Assembly: GCF_001667775.1 (NCBI RefSeq)
Contig: NZ_LZJI01000001.1
Location: 1-37,252, forward strand
DNA: 37,252 nucleotides
Source: Mycobacterium sp. E1747
Lineage (GTDB): Bacteria > Actinomycetota > Actinomycetes > Mycobacteriales > Mycobacteriaceae
Reading direction: 5' to 3'
The stretch's first letter is position 1. Each line of letters opens with the position of its first letter. Position numbers and translations under genes: made by a program. Positions 8,626 through 17,902 of this stretch are shown here, piece after piece. The notes under the pieces are model-generated. The model had not been told where the DNA came from. It searched no databases and was given only the letters and a program-made list of their open reading frames with translations.

Positions 8626-9240
8626 ATGGCAGTAACCGGTTTCGGCCCGGACACCGCCACCCCCTCGACCCGGGTGTTCGACCAGGAGCGCGCCGAGGCC
8701 GCGGTCCGGGAGTTGCTGTACGCCATCGGCGAGGACCCGGACCGGCACGGCCTGCGAGAGACGCCGGCTCGCGTCGCCCGCGCCTACCAAGAAATGTTTG
8801 CCGGCCTCTACACCGACCCCGACAGCGTGCTGAACACCATGTTCGACGAGGAGCACGACGAACTGGTGCTGGTCAAGGAGATTCCGCTGTACTCCACCTG
8901 CGAACACCATCTGGTGTCGTTCCATGGTGTCGCCCATGTCGGGTACATCCCCGGCGCTGACGGACGCGTCACCGGGCTGTCCAAGATCGCCCGGTTGGTC
9001 GACCTCTACGCCAAGCGCCCGCAGGTGCAGGAGAGGCTGACCAGCCAGATCGCCGACGCCCTGATGAACAAGCTCAACCCGCGGGGGGTGATCGTCGTGA
9101 TCGAGGCGGAGCACCTGTGCATGGCCATGCGCGGCGTCCGCAAGCCGGGCGCCGTCACCACCACCTCGGCGGTGCGCGGGCAGTTCAAATCCAACGCTGC
9201 TTCTCGAGCCGAAGCGCTCGACCTCATCTTGCGTAAGTGA
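8626..9240 (+). CDS. folE: GTP cyclohydrolase I FolE
   Basis: FolE converts GTP to 7,8-dihydroneopterin triphosphate, the first step of folate synthesis. ATG 8626 follows ACGGAGGA and gives 204 aa, the usual length. The zinc ligands are visible as Cys92 and His95 in CEHH and Cys165 in EHLCMAMRG; the family motif [12 protein letters not shown] is complete. The C-terminal SRAEALDLI is typical. The next gene, folP, starts 10 bases after the stop, so folE, folP, folB and folK form one operon, perhaps together with ftsH. Confidence 0.97.
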   Translation: MAVTGFGPDTATPSTRVFDQERAEAAVRELLYAIGEDPDRHGLRETPARVARAYQEMFAGLYTDPDSVLNTMFDEEHDELVLVKEIPLYSTCEHHLVSFHGVAHVGYIPGADGRVTGLSKIARLVDLYAKRPQVQERLTSQIADALMNKLNPRGVIVVIEAEHLCMAMRGVRKPGAVTTTSAVRGQFKSNAASRAEALDLILRK

Positions 9241-9250
9241 GCCGGCGCCT

Positions 9251-10093
9251 GTGCGGGTGATGGGAGTCGTGAACGTCACCGACGACTCGTTCTCCGATGG
9301 CGGCCGCTACCTGCACACCGGCAACGCTGTGGCGCACGGGGTGACGCTGGCCGCCGAGGGTGCGGACATCGTCGACGTCGGCGGCGAGTCGACTCGGCCC
9401 GGCGCCACCCGCATCGATTCCCAGATCGAAACCTCCCGCGTGATCCCCGTCGTCAAAGAACTTGTGGCAGAGGGGATTACGGTAAGCATCGACACGATGC
9501 ACGCTGACGTCGCGCGCGCGGCGCTGCAGAACGGTGCGCGGATCGTCAACGACGTGTCGGGCGGACGGGCCGATCCCGCGATGGCGCCGCTGCTGGCCGA
9601 CGCGGGCGTGCCGTGGGTGCTGATGCATTGGCGTTCGGTGTCCGCTGAGCGGCCGCACGCGGCGCCCCGATACGGCGACGTGGTGGCCGAAGTGCGCGCC
9701 GAGCTGCTCGCCAGCGTCGACGCGGCGGTCGCCGCGGGCGTCGACCCCGCCAAGCTGGTGATCGACCCGGGGCTCGGCTTCGCCAAGACGGCTCAACACA
9801 ATTGGGCGTTGCTGCGCGCGCTGCCGCAGTTGGTGGCCACCGGGATCCCCGTCCTCCTGGGCGCGTCGCGCAAACGGTTCCTCGGTACGTTGTTAGCCGG
9901 ACCCGATGGCTCGCCGCGGCCGCCCGCCGGCCGCGAGACGGCGACCGCGGTGATCTCGGCGTTGGCGGCGCTGTACGGGGCGTGGGGCGTTCGCGTGCAC
10001 GACGTGCGGGCCACGGCCGATGCCGTCAAGGTGGTGGGGGCCTGGACGAAGACCGAAACGCAGCAAACCGAGCTGGCTGGAGACGATGGCTGA
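9251..10093 (+). CDS. folP: Dihydropteroate synthase FolP
   Basis: This enzyme condenses 6-hydroxymethyl-dihydropterin pyrophosphate with p-aminobenzoate and is the sulfonamide target. GTG 9251 gives 280 aa with family motifs in order: [16 protein letters not shown] at the start, [14 protein letters not shown] (pterin/pABA site), ISIDT-like [30 protein letters not shown] and RVHDV at the end. The M. tuberculosis orthologue starts about four codons earlier, but here the matching upstream GTG is in another frame and soon meets a stop, so GTG 9251 is the best start; GTG 9257 is possible. It overlaps folB by eight bases. It corresponds to FolP1. Confidence 0.96.
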   Translation: MRVMGVVNVTDDSFSDGGRYLHTGNAVAHGVTLAAEGADIVDVGGESTRPGATRIDSQIETSRVIPVVKELVAEGITVSIDTMHADVARAALQNGARIVNDVSGGRADPAMAPLLADAGVPWVLMHWRSVSAERPHAAPRYGDVVAEVRAELLASVDAAVAAGVDPAKLVIDPGLGFAKTAQHNWALLRALPQLVATGIPVLLGASRKRFLGTLLAGPDGSPRPPAGRETATAVISALAALYGAWGVRVHDVRATADAVKVVGAWTKTETQQTELAGDDG

Positions 10094-10487
10094 TCGAATC
10101 GAATTGCGGGGGTTGACGATTCGTGGGCGACACGGAGTTTTCGATCACGAGCGCGCCGACGGCCAGGACTTCGTCGTCGATATGACCGTGTGGATCGACC
10201 TCGCCGAGGCCGCCGCCAGCGACGAGCTGGCCGACACCTACGACTACGGACGCCTGGCCCAGCTGGCCGCCGATATCGTCGCCGGGCCGCCGCGCAACCT
10301 GATCGAAGCGGTCGGGGGTGAGATCGCCGACCGGGTGATGCAAGACGAGCGCGTGCACGCCGTCGAGGTGGTCGTGCACAAGCCGCGGGCTCCGATCCCG
10401 CAGCAGTTCGCCGACGTCGCAGTGGTGGTGCGACGGTCGCGACGCGGCGGCCGGGGCTCGGTGATCCCGGCGGAGCGGCGCCTATGA
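10086..10487 (+). CDS. folB: Dihydroneopterin aldolase FolB
   Basis: FolB splits 7,8-dihydroneopterin to 6-hydroxymethyl-dihydropterin and glycolaldehyde. ATG 10086 gives 133 aa starting [10 protein letters not shown], the family length and start, inside the end of folP. Motifs include [21 protein letters not shown], a Glu in NLIEAVG and the catalytic Lys in [11 protein letters not shown]. Its stop TGA overlaps ATG 10484 (ATGA), the first of three evenly spaced ATGs made by a 56-bp repeat, so folK is now 108 bp away instead of directly coupled. Confidence 0.96.
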   Translation: MADRIELRGLTIRGRHGVFDHERADGQDFVVDMTVWIDLAEAAASDELADTYDYGRLAQLAADIVAGPPRNLIEAVGGEIADRVMQDERVHAVEVVVHKPRAPIPQQFADVAVVVRRSRRGGRGSVIPAERRL

Positions 10488-10543
10488 CCCGCGACGACGA
10501 CGATGACGCCGGCGAAGCCGGGGTGGAGGAGCGGCGCCTATGA
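10484..10543 (+). CDS. 19-aa minicistron 1 in MIRU-like repeat
   Basis: This tiny frame begins at the ATGA that also ends folB and ends at the ATGA that starts minicistron 2. The peptide is [19 protein letters not shown], acidic then basic, with no known fold. Its likely use is to carry ribosomes through the repeat to folK by termination-reinitiation rather than to make a working peptide. Confidence 0.4.
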   Translation: MTRDDDDDAGEAGVEERRL

Positions 10544-10595
10544 CCCGCGACCACGACGATGACGCCGGCGAAGCCGGGGTGGAGGAGCGGCGCCT
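10484..10595 (+). repeat. Two 56-bp tandem repeats, MIRU-like
   Basis: Copies at 10484-10539 and 10540-10595 differ by one base (G at 10496, C at 10552). Each starts ATGACCCGCGAC and ends GGAGGAGCGGCGCCT, and the last 12 bases also precede copy one at 10472-10483. The sequence, the place between two operon genes and the ATGA start/stop overlaps match mycobacterial interspersed repetitive units (MIRUs) such as those in senX3-regX3. Each copy supplies a GGAGGAG ribosome binding site for the next ATG. Confidence 0.8.
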
Positions 10596-10599
10596 ATGA
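10540..10599 (+). CDS. 19-aa minicistron 2 in MIRU-like repeat
   Basis: This is a near copy of minicistron 1, with His for Asp at residue 5. Its start overlaps the stop of the first and its stop overlaps the folK start (ATGA at 10596). GGAGGAG lies just before ATG 10540 and again before ATG 10596. It completes an unbroken coupling chain from folB to folK. Confidence 0.4.
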   Translation: MTRDHDDDAGEAGVEERRL

Positions 10600-11144
10600 C
10601 TTGGGTGGTCCTCTCCATCGGCTCCAACCTGGGTGACCGCCTGGCCCGCCTGCAGTCCGTCGTCGACGGGCTGGGCGAAACGGTGCTGGCGGTCTCCCCG
10701 GTCTACGAGACCGATCCGTGGGGCCGCGTCGACCAGGCGCCGTTTCTCAACGCGGTGCTGATCGCCAACGACCCGGTGTGCGACGGGCAGGGCTGGTTGC
10801 GCCGGGCCCAGGACTTCGAGCGGGCCGCGGGCCGCGTGCGCGGCGAGCGCTGGGGTCCGCGCACCCTCGACGTGGACCTGATCGCCTGCTACGGCGAGGC
10901 CGAGGTGATCTCCCGTGAGAACAACCTGACGTTGCCGCACCCCCTGGCCCACCTGCGGGCGTTCGTGATGGTCCCCTGGCTGGCCATCGATCCCGATGCC
11001 CAACTGACCGTCGCCGGGAGCCCTCAGCCGGTCTCGGGCCTGCTCGCCCAGCTGGAGCCCGCCGACCGGGAAAGCGTCCGGCTCACCGACCTGAAGCTGC
11101 ACCGGGCGGGCACGGCCCCGACCGACCGGAAACTTCAAAGCTGA
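10596..11144 (+). CDS. folK: 6-hydroxymethyl-dihydropterin pyrophosphokinase FolK
   Basis: FolK moves pyrophosphate from ATP to 6-hydroxymethyl-dihydropterin, making the FolP substrate. ATG 10596 gives 182 aa. Motifs are SIGSNLGDR at residues 7-15, the P-x-Y-E-T region (SPVYETDPWG), FLNAVL, GERWGPRTLDVDLI with the two Mg-binding Asp, and LTLPHPLAHLRAFV. The start is supplied by the end of the MIRU-like repeat (GGAGGAG, 7-8 bp upstream). The stop overlaps the next start by one base (TGATG). Confidence 0.96.
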   Translation: MTWVVLSIGSNLGDRLARLQSVVDGLGETVLAVSPVYETDPWGRVDQAPFLNAVLIANDPVCDGQGWLRRAQDFERAAGRVRGERWGPRTLDVDLIACYGEAEVISRENNLTLPHPLAHLRAFVMVPWLAIDPDAQLTVAGSPQPVSGLLAQLEPADRESVRLTDLKLHRAGTAPTDRKLQS

Positions 11145-11620
11145 TGGGGCCGACCAGAAAACGTGACCTGACGGCCGCGGTGGTCGCCGCCGCGGTGGTG
11201 GGCTATTTGCTGGTCAAGGGTCTCTACCGGTGGTTTCCGCCGATTACGGTGTGGACCGGTCTGTCGCTGCTGGCCTTCGCTGTCGGTGAAGCCCTGTGGG
11301 CGCGCTACGTTCGGGCGAAGATCAACGACGGCGAAATCGGCGCCGGCCCCGGCTGGCTGCACCCGCTGGCGGTGGCCCGCAGCCTGGTGGTGGCCAAGGC
11401 GTCGGCCTGGGTGGGTGCGCTGATGCTGGGCTGGTGGGTCGGCATCCTGGTGTACTTTCTGCCGCGACGATCCTGGCTGCGGGCGGCCGCCGAGGACACG
11501 ACCGGCACCGTGGTCGCGGCCGTCAGTGCGCTGGCGCTGCTCCTCGCCGCGCTGTGGCTGCAGCATTGCTGCAAGTCGCCGCCGGACCAGACCGAGCACG
11601 GTGAAGGAGCGGAAAACTAG
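11144..11620 (+). CDS. DUF3180 membrane protein (Rv3605c-type)
   Basis: This 158-aa integral membrane protein has about four hydrophobic segments (near residues 11-26, 35-52, 80-105 and 120-142) with basic ends. It matches the DUF3180 family, which follows folK in many actinobacteria (Rv3605c in M. tuberculosis). The function is unknown. ATG 11144 overlaps the folK stop by one base, so it is translated with the folate operon. Two Cys (HCCK) near the C-terminus stand out. Confidence 0.88.
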   Translation: MGPTRKRDLTAAVVAAAVVGYLLVKGLYRWFPPITVWTGLSLLAFAVGEALWARYVRAKINDGEIGAGPGWLHPLAVARSLVVAKASAWVGALMLGWWVGILVYFLPRRSWLRAAAEDTTGTVVAAVSALALLLAALWLQHCCKSPPDQTEHGEGAEN

Positions 11621-11694
11621 CCCGCCTGTGACCCGGCCAACAACAGCGTGAGAATCGCCGGAGTAGGGCGACACGCGGATTGACCTCGCGCAGG

Positions 11695-11700
11695 TACAGT
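11695..11700 (+). promoter_or_regulatory. TACAGT -10 element for leaderless Rv3604c-like mRNA
   Basis: TACAGT lies exactly at -12 to -7 relative to ATG 11707, the geometry of mycobacterial leaderless promoters (TANNNT with transcription starting at the A of the start codon). No ribosome binding site is present in front of the ATG. Confidence 0.55.
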
Positions 11701-11706
11701 CAGGCC

Positions 11707-13047
11707 ATGACCGTTCTGTCCCGCGGCGCCCGGGTTCGGCGCGGCGGCCGCAGGCCGGGGTGGGTGCTCTTGACCGCGTTGCTGGTCCTTGCGATGGGGG
11801 CCAGTTCCGCATTGGTTTTCACCAATCGGGTGGAACTCCTCAAGCTCGCTGTAATCCTGGCCCTGTGGGCCGCAGTCGCTGGCGCCTTCGTGTCGGTGCT
11901 GTACCGCCGTCAGAGCGACGCGGACCAATCGCGCGTCCGCGACCTGAAGCTGGTGTACGACTTGCAGCTGGATCGGGAAATATCGGCTCGGCGTGAGTAC
12001 GAGCTGACCGTCGAGTCCCAACTGCGCCGCGAGCTGGCGTCCGAGCTGCGCGCGCAAGCCGCCGACGACCTGGCCGAGCTGCGCGCGGAGCTGAGCGCGC
12101 TGCGCACCAGCCTGGAGATCCTGTTCGACACCGACCTCGCCCAGCGGCCGGCCCTGGAGACGCCCGAGACCGAGGCGGCACCCGAGCGCGCGTACAGCGA
12201 GTGGGACCGCAACGGCGAAACCCCGCGTGACGCCCCCTACGACTGGGTCGCCAGCGATCGGGTCACCTCCGTCGCCCAGGACAACCCGCCGCCCCGCGCC
12301 GACGAGACGGCGATCATCGACGTGCCCGAGGAGCCGTTGCTGCCGCCCCGGCCCCAGAGCCAGCCGCAGCCCCGAGGCGATCGGGTGCCCTACCAGTACG
12401 AACCGCCGCAGGAGCCGCCGCCCACGGCCCCACCGCAGCCGTCGTACGGCGCCGCGCCGCCCGAGCCCGAGCCGCGCTACGAACCTCGTCAGCAGCCGGA
12501 GCCCCAGGTGCAGGGCTGGCAGCCGGCGGGTGCGTCCGGGCTGTGGTTGCCGCCCGGCACGCCGGGCAGCAACTGGGCCGGTGCCGAACAGTCCGCAACG
12601 CCGGGCGATGAGACGTCGGGCCGGCGGCGACGCGCCCGCCACTCCGAACCGGACGAAGCCTGGGCCGCCCCTCGCGACGAGCCGGGTCGCCGAGCGGCGT
12701 CGCGCCACTCGGCCGAGTATCGCGACTACGGGGCCCGCACCTTCGCGCCGGGGCCCCCGAGCGAGCCGACGTTTGCGCCCGGCCCCATTCCCGCGGCGGC
12801 TACGCCACCTCCTCCATCGCCACCGCAGTCGCCGTCATCCCATACCGACGCGGAGCCGCCACCGCCGCGGCTGGCCCCGCCGCCACCGCCGGAGCACGCG
12901 CCCCGGCACGGTGGTGCGGACCCGCTGGCGGCGGCCTCGGACGGCCCAAGCGAAGGCCCCCCGACCGGTGGTCAGTCGGTTGCCGAGCTGCTGGCGCGGC
13001 TGCAGGTCCAGCCGTCCGAGGGCGGCCGGCGCCGCAGACGTGAATAG
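11707..13047 (+). CDS. Membrane protein with Pro-rich C-terminus (Rv3604c-type)
   Basis: This 446-aa protein has two membrane helices (about residues 19-39 and 43-62), then a basic and Glu/Ala-rich helical stretch to about residue 140 that looks like a coiled coil (DLQLDREISARREYELT, ELRAQAADDLAEL). A long Pro/Gln/Glu-rich disordered part follows. The start ATG 11707 (MTVLSRGARVRRGG) equals the Rv3604c start and is backed by a leaderless -10 element; a frame from 11680 is less likely. The function is unknown. The end GQSVAELLARLQVQPSEGGRRRRRE is an amphipathic helix plus a basic tail, a shape that could bind a partner or nucleic acid (inference). Confidence 0.88.
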   Translation: MTVLSRGARVRRGGRRPGWVLLTALLVLAMGASSALVFTNRVELLKLAVILALWAAVAGAFVSVLYRRQSDADQSRVRDLKLVYDLQLDREISARREYELTVESQLRRELASELRAQAADDLAELRAELSALRTSLEILFDTDLAQRPALETPETEAAPERAYSEWDRNGETPRDAPYDWVASDRVTSVAQDNPPPRADETAIIDVPEEPLLPPRPQSQPQPRGDRVPYQYEPPQEPPPTAPPQPSYGAAPPEPEPRYEPRQQPEPQVQGWQPAGASGLWLPPGTPGSNWAGAEQSATPGDETSGRRRRARHSEPDEAWAAPRDEPGRRAASRHSAEYRDYGARTFAPGPPSEPTFAPGPIPAAATPPPPSPPQSPSSHTDAEPPPPRLAPPPPPEHAPRHGGADPLAAASDGPSEGPPTGGQSVAELLARLQVQPSEGGRRRRRE

Positions 13048-13089
13048 TCGCGACGGCTGAGCTGGGAGCTTCCTCACATCGGGCTTGCA

Positions 13090-13118
13090 TTGGTCGGGGC
13101 CCGCTGATCGACTACAGT
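13090..13118 (+). promoter_or_regulatory. Promoter of the Rv3603c-panC-panD-coaX operon
   Basis: TTGGTC at 13090-13095 and TACAGT at 13113-13118 are 17 bp apart, a good SigA-type match. Transcription would start near 13125 and give a leader of about 60 bases. Confidence 0.5.
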
Positions 13119-13131
13119 TTTGGTGACCGAA

Positions 13132-13153
13132 CGGTACCCACCAGGTGGGACCG
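13132..13153 (+). promoter_or_regulatory. Leader hairpin before the pan/coa operon
   Basis: CGGTACCCACC at 13132-13142 and GGTGGGACCG at 13144-13153 form an inverted repeat with one bulged base and a one-base spacer, a few bases after the predicted start of transcription. It may be an operator dyad or an mRNA hairpin; as an RNA hairpin the loop would need to open by a few bases. Confidence 0.4.
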
Positions 13154-13186
13154 GAACGAACGAAGAAATCTGTGAGGTCGTCTGCG

Positions 13187-14098
13187 ATGGTGCAGTTCGA
13201 CGGTTTGCGCCCGGCCAGGCTCAAAGTGGGAGTCATCTCGGCCGGCCGGGTGGGTACCGCGCTCGGTGTGGCGCTGGAGCGCGCCGACCACGTCGTGGTC
13301 GCGTGCAGCGCCATCTCCCACGCGTCGCGCCAGCGGGCGCAGCGTCGGCTGCCCGACACCCCGGTGGTGGCGCCGCCGGAGGTGGCCGCCGGTGCAGAGC
13401 TGCTGTTGCTGGCCGTTCCCGACAGCGAGCTGGCCGGCCTGGTGTCCGGCTTGGCGACGACCTCGTCGGTGCGGCCGGGCACGATCGTGGTCCACACCTC
13501 CGGCGCCAACGGGGTCGGCATTCTCGCGCCGCTGACCCGGGACGGCTGCATCCCGCTGGCGATCCACCCGGCGATGACATTCACCGGCTCCGATGAGGAC
13601 ATCAACCGGCTGCCGGACACCTGCTTCGGCATCACCGCCGCCGACGAGGTGGGGTATGCGATCGGGCAGTCGCTCGTCCTCGAGATGGGCGGCGAGCCGT
13701 TCTCCGTGCGTGAGGAAGCCCGCGTGCTCTACCACGCCGCACTGGCGCACGCGAGCAACCACCTGGTGACGGTCCTCGCCGACGCGCTCGAGGCGCTGCG
13801 GGCCGCGCTGCGCGGCAGCGAACTGCTGGGGCAACAGTCCGTCGACGACCAGCCGGGCGGCATCGCCGAACGCATCGTCGGGCCACTGGCGCGGGCGGCG
13901 CTGGAGAACACCCTGCAGCGCGGGCAGGCCGCGCTGACCGGGCCGGTCGCCCGCGGTGACGCGGCCGCGGTTGCCGGTCATCTGACGGCGCTGAACGAGG
14001 TCGACCCGGAGCTGGCCCAGGCGTACCGGGTGAACGGCCTGCGGACCGCCCGCCGCGCTCACGCCCCCGCCGACGTCCTCGAGGTGCTGGCGGGATGA
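13187..14098 (+). CDS. Rossmann-fold/DUF2520 protein (Rv3603c-type)
   Basis: This 303-aa protein has an N-terminal Rossmann-like domain ([14 protein letters not shown], a GxGxxG variant near residues 13-25) and a C-terminal helical DUF2520 domain ([29 protein letters not shown]). The layout resembles NADP-dependent dehydrogenases such as ketopantoate reductase, and the gene directly precedes panC. A role as the missing ketopantoate reductase has been an obvious idea for this family, but the sequence does not prove it. ATG 13187 equals the Rv3603c start. The stop overlaps panC by four bases (ATGA). Confidence 0.88.
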   Translation: MVQFDGLRPARLKVGVISAGRVGTALGVALERADHVVVACSAISHASRQRAQRRLPDTPVVAPPEVAAGAELLLLAVPDSELAGLVSGLATTSSVRPGTIVVHTSGANGVGILAPLTRDGCIPLAIHPAMTFTGSDEDINRLPDTCFGITAADEVGYAIGQSLVLEMGGEPFSVREEARVLYHAALAHASNHLVTVLADALEALRAALRGSELLGQQSVDDQPGGIAERIVGPLARAALENTLQRGQAALTGPVARGDAAAVAGHLTALNEVDPELAQAYRVNGLRTARRAHAPADVLEVLAG

Positions 14099-15033
14099 GA
14101 CCGGGCAAACCGCCCGCCTTCAAGGCCGGCGAACTCAACGTCTACTCGCGACGGCGCGACGTCGCGGACGTCACCCGCGCGCTGCGCCACACCGGCCGCC
14201 GCGTGATGCTGGTGCCCACCATGGGCGCGCTGCACGACGGCCACCTCGCCCTGGTGCGCGCCGCCAAGCGGGTGCCCGGCTCGGTGGTCGCGGTGTCGAT
14301 CTTCGTCAATCCGCTGCAGTTCGGTGCCGGGGAAGACCTGGACGCCTACCCCCGAACCCTCGACCACGACGTGGCGCTGCTGCGCGGCGAAGGTGTGGAA
14401 ATCGTCTTCGCGCCAACGGCCGCGGAGATGTACCCCGACGGCCTGCGCACCACGGTGCAGCCCGGGCCCCTGGCCGCCGACCTCGAAGGCGGCCAGCGAC
14501 CGACCCACTTCGCCGGCGTGCTGACCGTGGTGTGCAAGCTGCTGCAGATCGTGCGCCCGGACCGAGTGTTCTTCGGCGAGAAGGATTATCAGCAGCTGGT
14601 GCTCATCCGGCAGATGGTCTCCGACCTGAACATCGACGTCGCCGTGGTGGCAGTGCCCACCGTCCGCGAGTCCGACGGGCTGGCCATGTCGTCGCGCAAC
14701 CGCTACCTCGATGCGGCCCAACGCGAGGCGGCCGTGGCGGTGTCGGCGGCGTTGACGGCGGGGGCGCACGCCGCGGATGCCGGGCCGCGGGCCGCGCTGG
14801 CTGCGGCGCGTGCGGTGCTCGATGCGGTGCCTGAGCTCACGGTCGACTACCTCGAGTTGCGTGATCCGGAGCTGGGCCCGTTGCGGGCCGGCCGATCCGG
14901 GCGGTTGCTGGTGGCCGTCCGGCTGGGCAGCACCCGGCTGCTGGACAACATCGCGATCGAGATCGAAGCTTCGCCGGCACCCGTGGGGCCGGACGGATAT
15001 CGGGACCCCCGTGAATCATCTTGGAGGAATTGA
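14095..15033 (+). CDS. panC: Pantothenate synthetase PanC
   Basis: PanC joins pantoate and beta-alanine with ATP to make pantothenate. The 312-aa protein has [14 protein letters not shown] (the HIGH-like nucleotide site, near residue 42), [11 protein letters not shown], the GEKDYQQ loop and MSSRNRYL (KMSKS-like), all in the right order. Its ATG lies inside the end of the upstream gene (ATGA) and its stop TGA overlaps the panD ATG by one base, so beta-alanine production and use are coupled. Confidence 0.97.
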   Translation: MRPGKPPAFKAGELNVYSRRRDVADVTRALRHTGRRVMLVPTMGALHDGHLALVRAAKRVPGSVVAVSIFVNPLQFGAGEDLDAYPRTLDHDVALLRGEGVEIVFAPTAAEMYPDGLRTTVQPGPLAADLEGGQRPTHFAGVLTVVCKLLQIVRPDRVFFGEKDYQQLVLIRQMVSDLNIDVAVVAVPTVRESDGLAMSSRNRYLDAAQREAAVAVSAALTAGAHAADAGPRAALAAARAVLDAVPELTVDYLELRDPELGPLRAGRSGRLLVAVRLGSTRLLDNIAIEIEASPAPVGPDGYRDPRESSWRN

Positions 15034-15452
15034 TGTTACGGACCATGCTCAAGTCGAAGATCCACCGCGCCACCGTGACGCAGGCCGATTTGCACTACGT
15101 CGGCTCGGTGACCATCGACGCCGATCTGATGGACGCCGCTGACCTGCTGGAGGGCGAGCAGGTCACCATCGTGGACATCGACAACGGTGCCCGACTGGTC
15201 ACCTACGCGATCACCGGCGAGCGCGGCAGCGGAGTGATCGGCATCAACGGTGCCGCCGCCCATCTCGTGCACCCCGGTGATCTGGTGATCCTGATCGCGT
15301 ACGGGACGATGGAGGACGCGGAGGCGCGGTCCTACCGGCCGCGGATCGTGTTCGTCGACGCCGAAAACCAGCCGATAGACCTGGGCCACGATCCGGCCTT
15401 CGTTCCCGCGGACGCCGCCGAGCTCCTCGATCCCCGAATCACTGTGCGGTAG
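15033..15452 (+). CDS. panD: Aspartate 1-decarboxylase PanD
   Basis: PanD makes beta-alanine from aspartate for PanC. ATG 15033 (139 aa, [15 protein letters not shown]) follows TTGGAGGAATTG. The proenzyme self-cleaves between Gly24 and Ser25 in YVGSVTI, giving the pyruvoyl group. The rest ([25 protein letters not shown]) is highly conserved. In M. tuberculosis the flexible C-terminal tail is the site of pyrazinamide-resistance changes; here the tail ends [14 protein letters not shown]. Confidence 0.97.
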   Translation: MLRTMLKSKIHRATVTQADLHYVGSVTIDADLMDAADLLEGEQVTIVDIDNGARLVTYAITGERGSGVIGINGAAAHLVHPGDLVILIAYGTMEDAEARSYRPRIVFVDAENQPIDLGHDPAFVPADAAELLDPRITVR

Positions 15453-15454
15453 CC

Positions 15455-16270
15455 GTGCTGCTGGCGATCGACGTCCGTAACACCCACACCGTCGTGGGGC
15501 TGATCTCGGGGTCCAAAGAGCACGCAAAGGTAGCGCAGCAGTGGCGGATTCGAACCGAGTCCGAGGTCACCGCGGACGAGCTGGCCCTGACCATCGACGG
15601 CCTGATCGGCGACGACTCCGAGCGGCTCACCGGTGCGGCCGCGCTTTCCACCGTCCCGTCGGTGCTGCACGAGGTGCGGATCATGCTGGACCAGTATTGG
15701 CCGTCGGTGCCGCACGTGCTGATCGAGCCCGGCGTGCGCACCGGCATCCCGTTGCTGGTCGACAACCCGAAAGAAGTGGGCGCCGACCGAATCGTCAACT
15801 GCCTGGCCGCCTTTCACCGCTTCCAAAGCGCCGCGATCGTCATCGACTTCGGTTCCTCGATCTGTGTGGACGTCGTGTCGGCCAAGGGTGAATTCCTCGG
15901 TGGGGCGATCGCGCCCGGCGTGCAGGTCTCCTCGGATGCTGCGGCGGCCCGCTCCGCCGCTCTACGCCGGGTGGAACTGTCCCGCCCCCGTTCGGTGGTG
16001 GGCAAGAACACCGTCGAATGCATGCAGGCCGGAGCGGTATTCGGCTTCGCGGGGTTGGTCGACGGCCTGGTCGGTCGGATCCGCGAGGACGTGGAGGGGT
16101 TCGCCGGCGACGACGTGGCGGTGGTGGCGACGGGGCATACGGCGCCGCTGCTGCTGCCGGAGTTGCACACCCGTAGCCATTACGACCAGCATCTGACCCT
16201 GCACGGCCTGGGGCTGGTCTTCGAACGCAACCGGGACGTTCAGCGCGGCCGGTTGAAGACCGCGCGCTGA
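15455..16270 (+). CDS. coaX: Type III pantothenate kinase-like CoaX
   Basis: CoaX proteins phosphorylate pantothenate, the first step to CoA. GTG 15455 lies two bases after panD. The 271-aa product has the ASKHA-fold signs: [16 protein letters not shown] (phosphate 1 site), [24 protein letters not shown] (phosphate 2 site) and [10 protein letters not shown]. In the usual motifs DxGNT is DVRNT here and DxGTA is DFGSS here; the M. tuberculosis CoaX has the same changes and was reported inactive as a kinase, with CoaA doing the work. I therefore call it CoaX by family and leave activity open. Confidence 0.93.
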   Translation: MLLAIDVRNTHTVVGLISGSKEHAKVAQQWRIRTESEVTADELALTIDGLIGDDSERLTGAAALSTVPSVLHEVRIMLDQYWPSVPHVLIEPGVRTGIPLLVDNPKEVGADRIVNCLAAFHRFQSAAIVIDFGSSICVDVVSAKGEFLGGAIAPGVQVSSDAAAARSAALRRVELSRPRSVVGKNTVECMQAGAVFGFAGLVDGLVGRIREDVEGFAGDDVAVVATGHTAPLLLPELHTRSHYDQHLTLHGLGLVFERNRDVQRGRLKTAR

Positions 16271-16276
16271 ATTTTC

Positions 16277-16345
16277 GCCGCCGAGATGGCCCCAGTGGTC
16301 GTAACTGCGACCGGCACAACGACCATGACGGCGATCTCGGTGGGC
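16277..16345. repeat. Imperfect inverted repeat between coaX and lysS
   Basis: Arms at 16277-16302 and 16319-16345 pair through GCC, CCGAGAT/ATCTCGG and GGTCGT/ACGACC blocks with a 16-base loop. It fills most of the 120-bp gap. There is no T-tract. It may end the coaX transcript or be a dispersed palindromic element; M. tuberculosis has the tiny Rv3599c annotated here, and I see no such gene. Confidence 0.5.
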
Positions 16346-16390
16346 CGCCAGTAAGAGCCGACCCCGCGAGGTCATTTAAGCTGGCACGTC

Positions 16391-17902
16391 GTGAGTGACG
16401 CCAGCGAGGATGCAGCAGCAGACCTGCCCGAGCAGTTCCGCATCCGTCGGGACAAGCGCGCTCGCTTGTTGGCGGAGGGCCATGAGCCCTATCCGGTCGC
16501 CATCGAACGCACCCACACCCTGGCGCAGGTGCGCGCCGACCACCCGGACCTGCCGGTCGACACCGCGACCGACGACGTCGTCGGCGTCGCCGGCCGGGTG
16601 ATCTTCGCGCGCAACTCCGGGAAACTGTGCTTCGCGACGCTCCAGGAGGGTGACGGCACCACGCTCCAGGTGATGCTCAGCCTCGACAAGGTGGGCTCCG
16701 AATCGCTGGATGCGTGGAAGGCCGACGTCGACCTCGGCGACATCGTCTACGTGCACGGCAACGTGATCAGCTCACGGCGCGGCGAATTGTCCGTGCTGGC
16801 CGATTCCTGGCAGATGGCGGCGAAGTCGTTGCGGCCGCTGCCCGTGGCCCACAAGGAGATGAGCGAAGAGGCGCGGGTGCGGCAGCGCTATGTCGACCTG
16901 ATCGTCCGCCCCCAGGCCCGCACGGTGGCGCGGCAACGAATCGCCGTGGTCCGCGCGATCCGCAACTCGCTCGAGCGCCGCGGGTTTCTCGAAGTCGAAA
17001 CGCCTATGTTGCAGACCCTGGCGGGCGGGGCGGCGGCGCGGCCGTTCGTGACCCATTCCAATGCTCTGGACATCGATCTGTACCTGCGGATCGCGCCGGA
17101 ACTGTTCCTCAAGCGCTGCATCGTCGGTGGTTTCGACAAGGTCTTCGAAGTAAATCGGGTGTTCCGAAACGAAGGCGCGGATTCGACGCATTCTCCGGAA
17201 TTTTCCATGCTCGAGACCTACCAGGCCTACGGAACCTATGACGATTCGGCAGTCGTCACCCGCGAGCTTATTCAAGAGGTCGCTGATGAGGCGATCGGAA
17301 CCAGACAACTACCGCTGCCCGACGGGAGTGTCTACGACATAGACGGAGAATGGGCGTCGATTCAAATGTACCCGTCGTTGTCCGCGGCGCTCGGCGAGGA
17401 GATCACCCCCGAGACGTCGGCGGAGCGGTTGTGGGCCATCGCGGATCGACTGGGGGTCGAGATTCCCCGCGACCGGGGCTACGGGCACGGCAAGCTCGTC
17501 GAGGAGCTGTGGGAGCACATGGTGGGAAACACGCTGACGGCGCCCACCTTCGTCCGGGATTTTCCCGTGGAGACAACGCCTTTGACGCGCCAGCACCGCA
17601 GCATCCCAGGTGTGACCGAGAAGTGGGATCTCTACGTGCGCGGGGTCGAATTGGCCACCGGGTATTCCGAGTTGAACGACCCCATCGTGCAGCGGGAAAG
17701 ATTCGCGGCCCAAGCCCGCGCGGCGGCGGCCGGCGACGACGAGGCCATGGTGCTCGACGAAGACTTTCTTGCCGCCCTCGAGTATGCGATGCCGCCGTGC
17801 ACGGGAACGGGAATGGGTATCGATCGGTTGTTGATGACTTTGACTGGACTGTCAATTCGCGAGACAGTTTTGTTCCCGATTGTTCGGCCGCACTCGACTT
17901 GA
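16391..17902 (+). CDS. lysS: Class II lysyl-tRNA synthetase LysS
   Basis: LysS charges tRNA-Lys. The 503-aa protein has an N-terminal OB-fold anticodon domain (about residues 60-165, [20 protein letters not shown]) and a class II catalytic core: motif 1 around [13 protein letters not shown], motif 2 [18 protein letters not shown] and motif 3 [15 protein letters not shown]. The start is GTG 16391 ([12 protein letters not shown]). No ribosome binding site is seen, and TAAGCT at 16377-16382 lies 9 bases upstream, so the mRNA is probably leaderless or nearly so. Confidence 0.97.
   Translation: MSDASEDAAADLPEQFRIRRDKRARLLAEGHEPYPVAIERTHTLAQVRADHPDLPVDTATDDVVGVAGRVIFARNSGKLCFATLQEGDGTTLQVMLSLDKVGSESLDAWKADVDLGDIVYVHGNVISSRRGELSVLADSWQMAAKSLRPLPVAHKEMSEEARVRQRYVDLIVRPQARTVARQRIAVVRAIRNSLERRGFLEVETPMLQTLAGGAAARPFVTHSNALDIDLYLRIAPELFLKRCIVGGFDKVFEVNRVFRNEGADSTHSPEFSMLETYQAYGTYDDSAVVTRELIQEVADEAIGTRQLPLPDGSVYDIDGEWASIQMYPSLSAALGEEITPETSAERLWAIADRLGVEIPRDRGYGHGKLVEELWEHMVGNTLTAPTFVRDFPVETTPLTRQHRSIPGVTEKWDLYVRGVELATGYSELNDPIVQRERFAAQARAAAAGDDEAMVLDEDFLAALEYAMPPCTGTGMGIDRLLMTLTGLSIRETVLFPIVRPHST

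Noticed and set aside
6592..9279. A very long open frame (895 codons) on the minus strand over ftsH and folE.
   Set aside because: It lies antisense to two well-recognised genes, its composition is His/Arg/Gly/Val-rich shadow coding, and no family match is seen. Long antisense frames are usual in high-GC genes.
10484..10595. Tandem repeat considered as a CRISPR array.
   Set aside because: Only two direct, adjacent 56-bp copies without spacers; it fits a MIRU-like unit.
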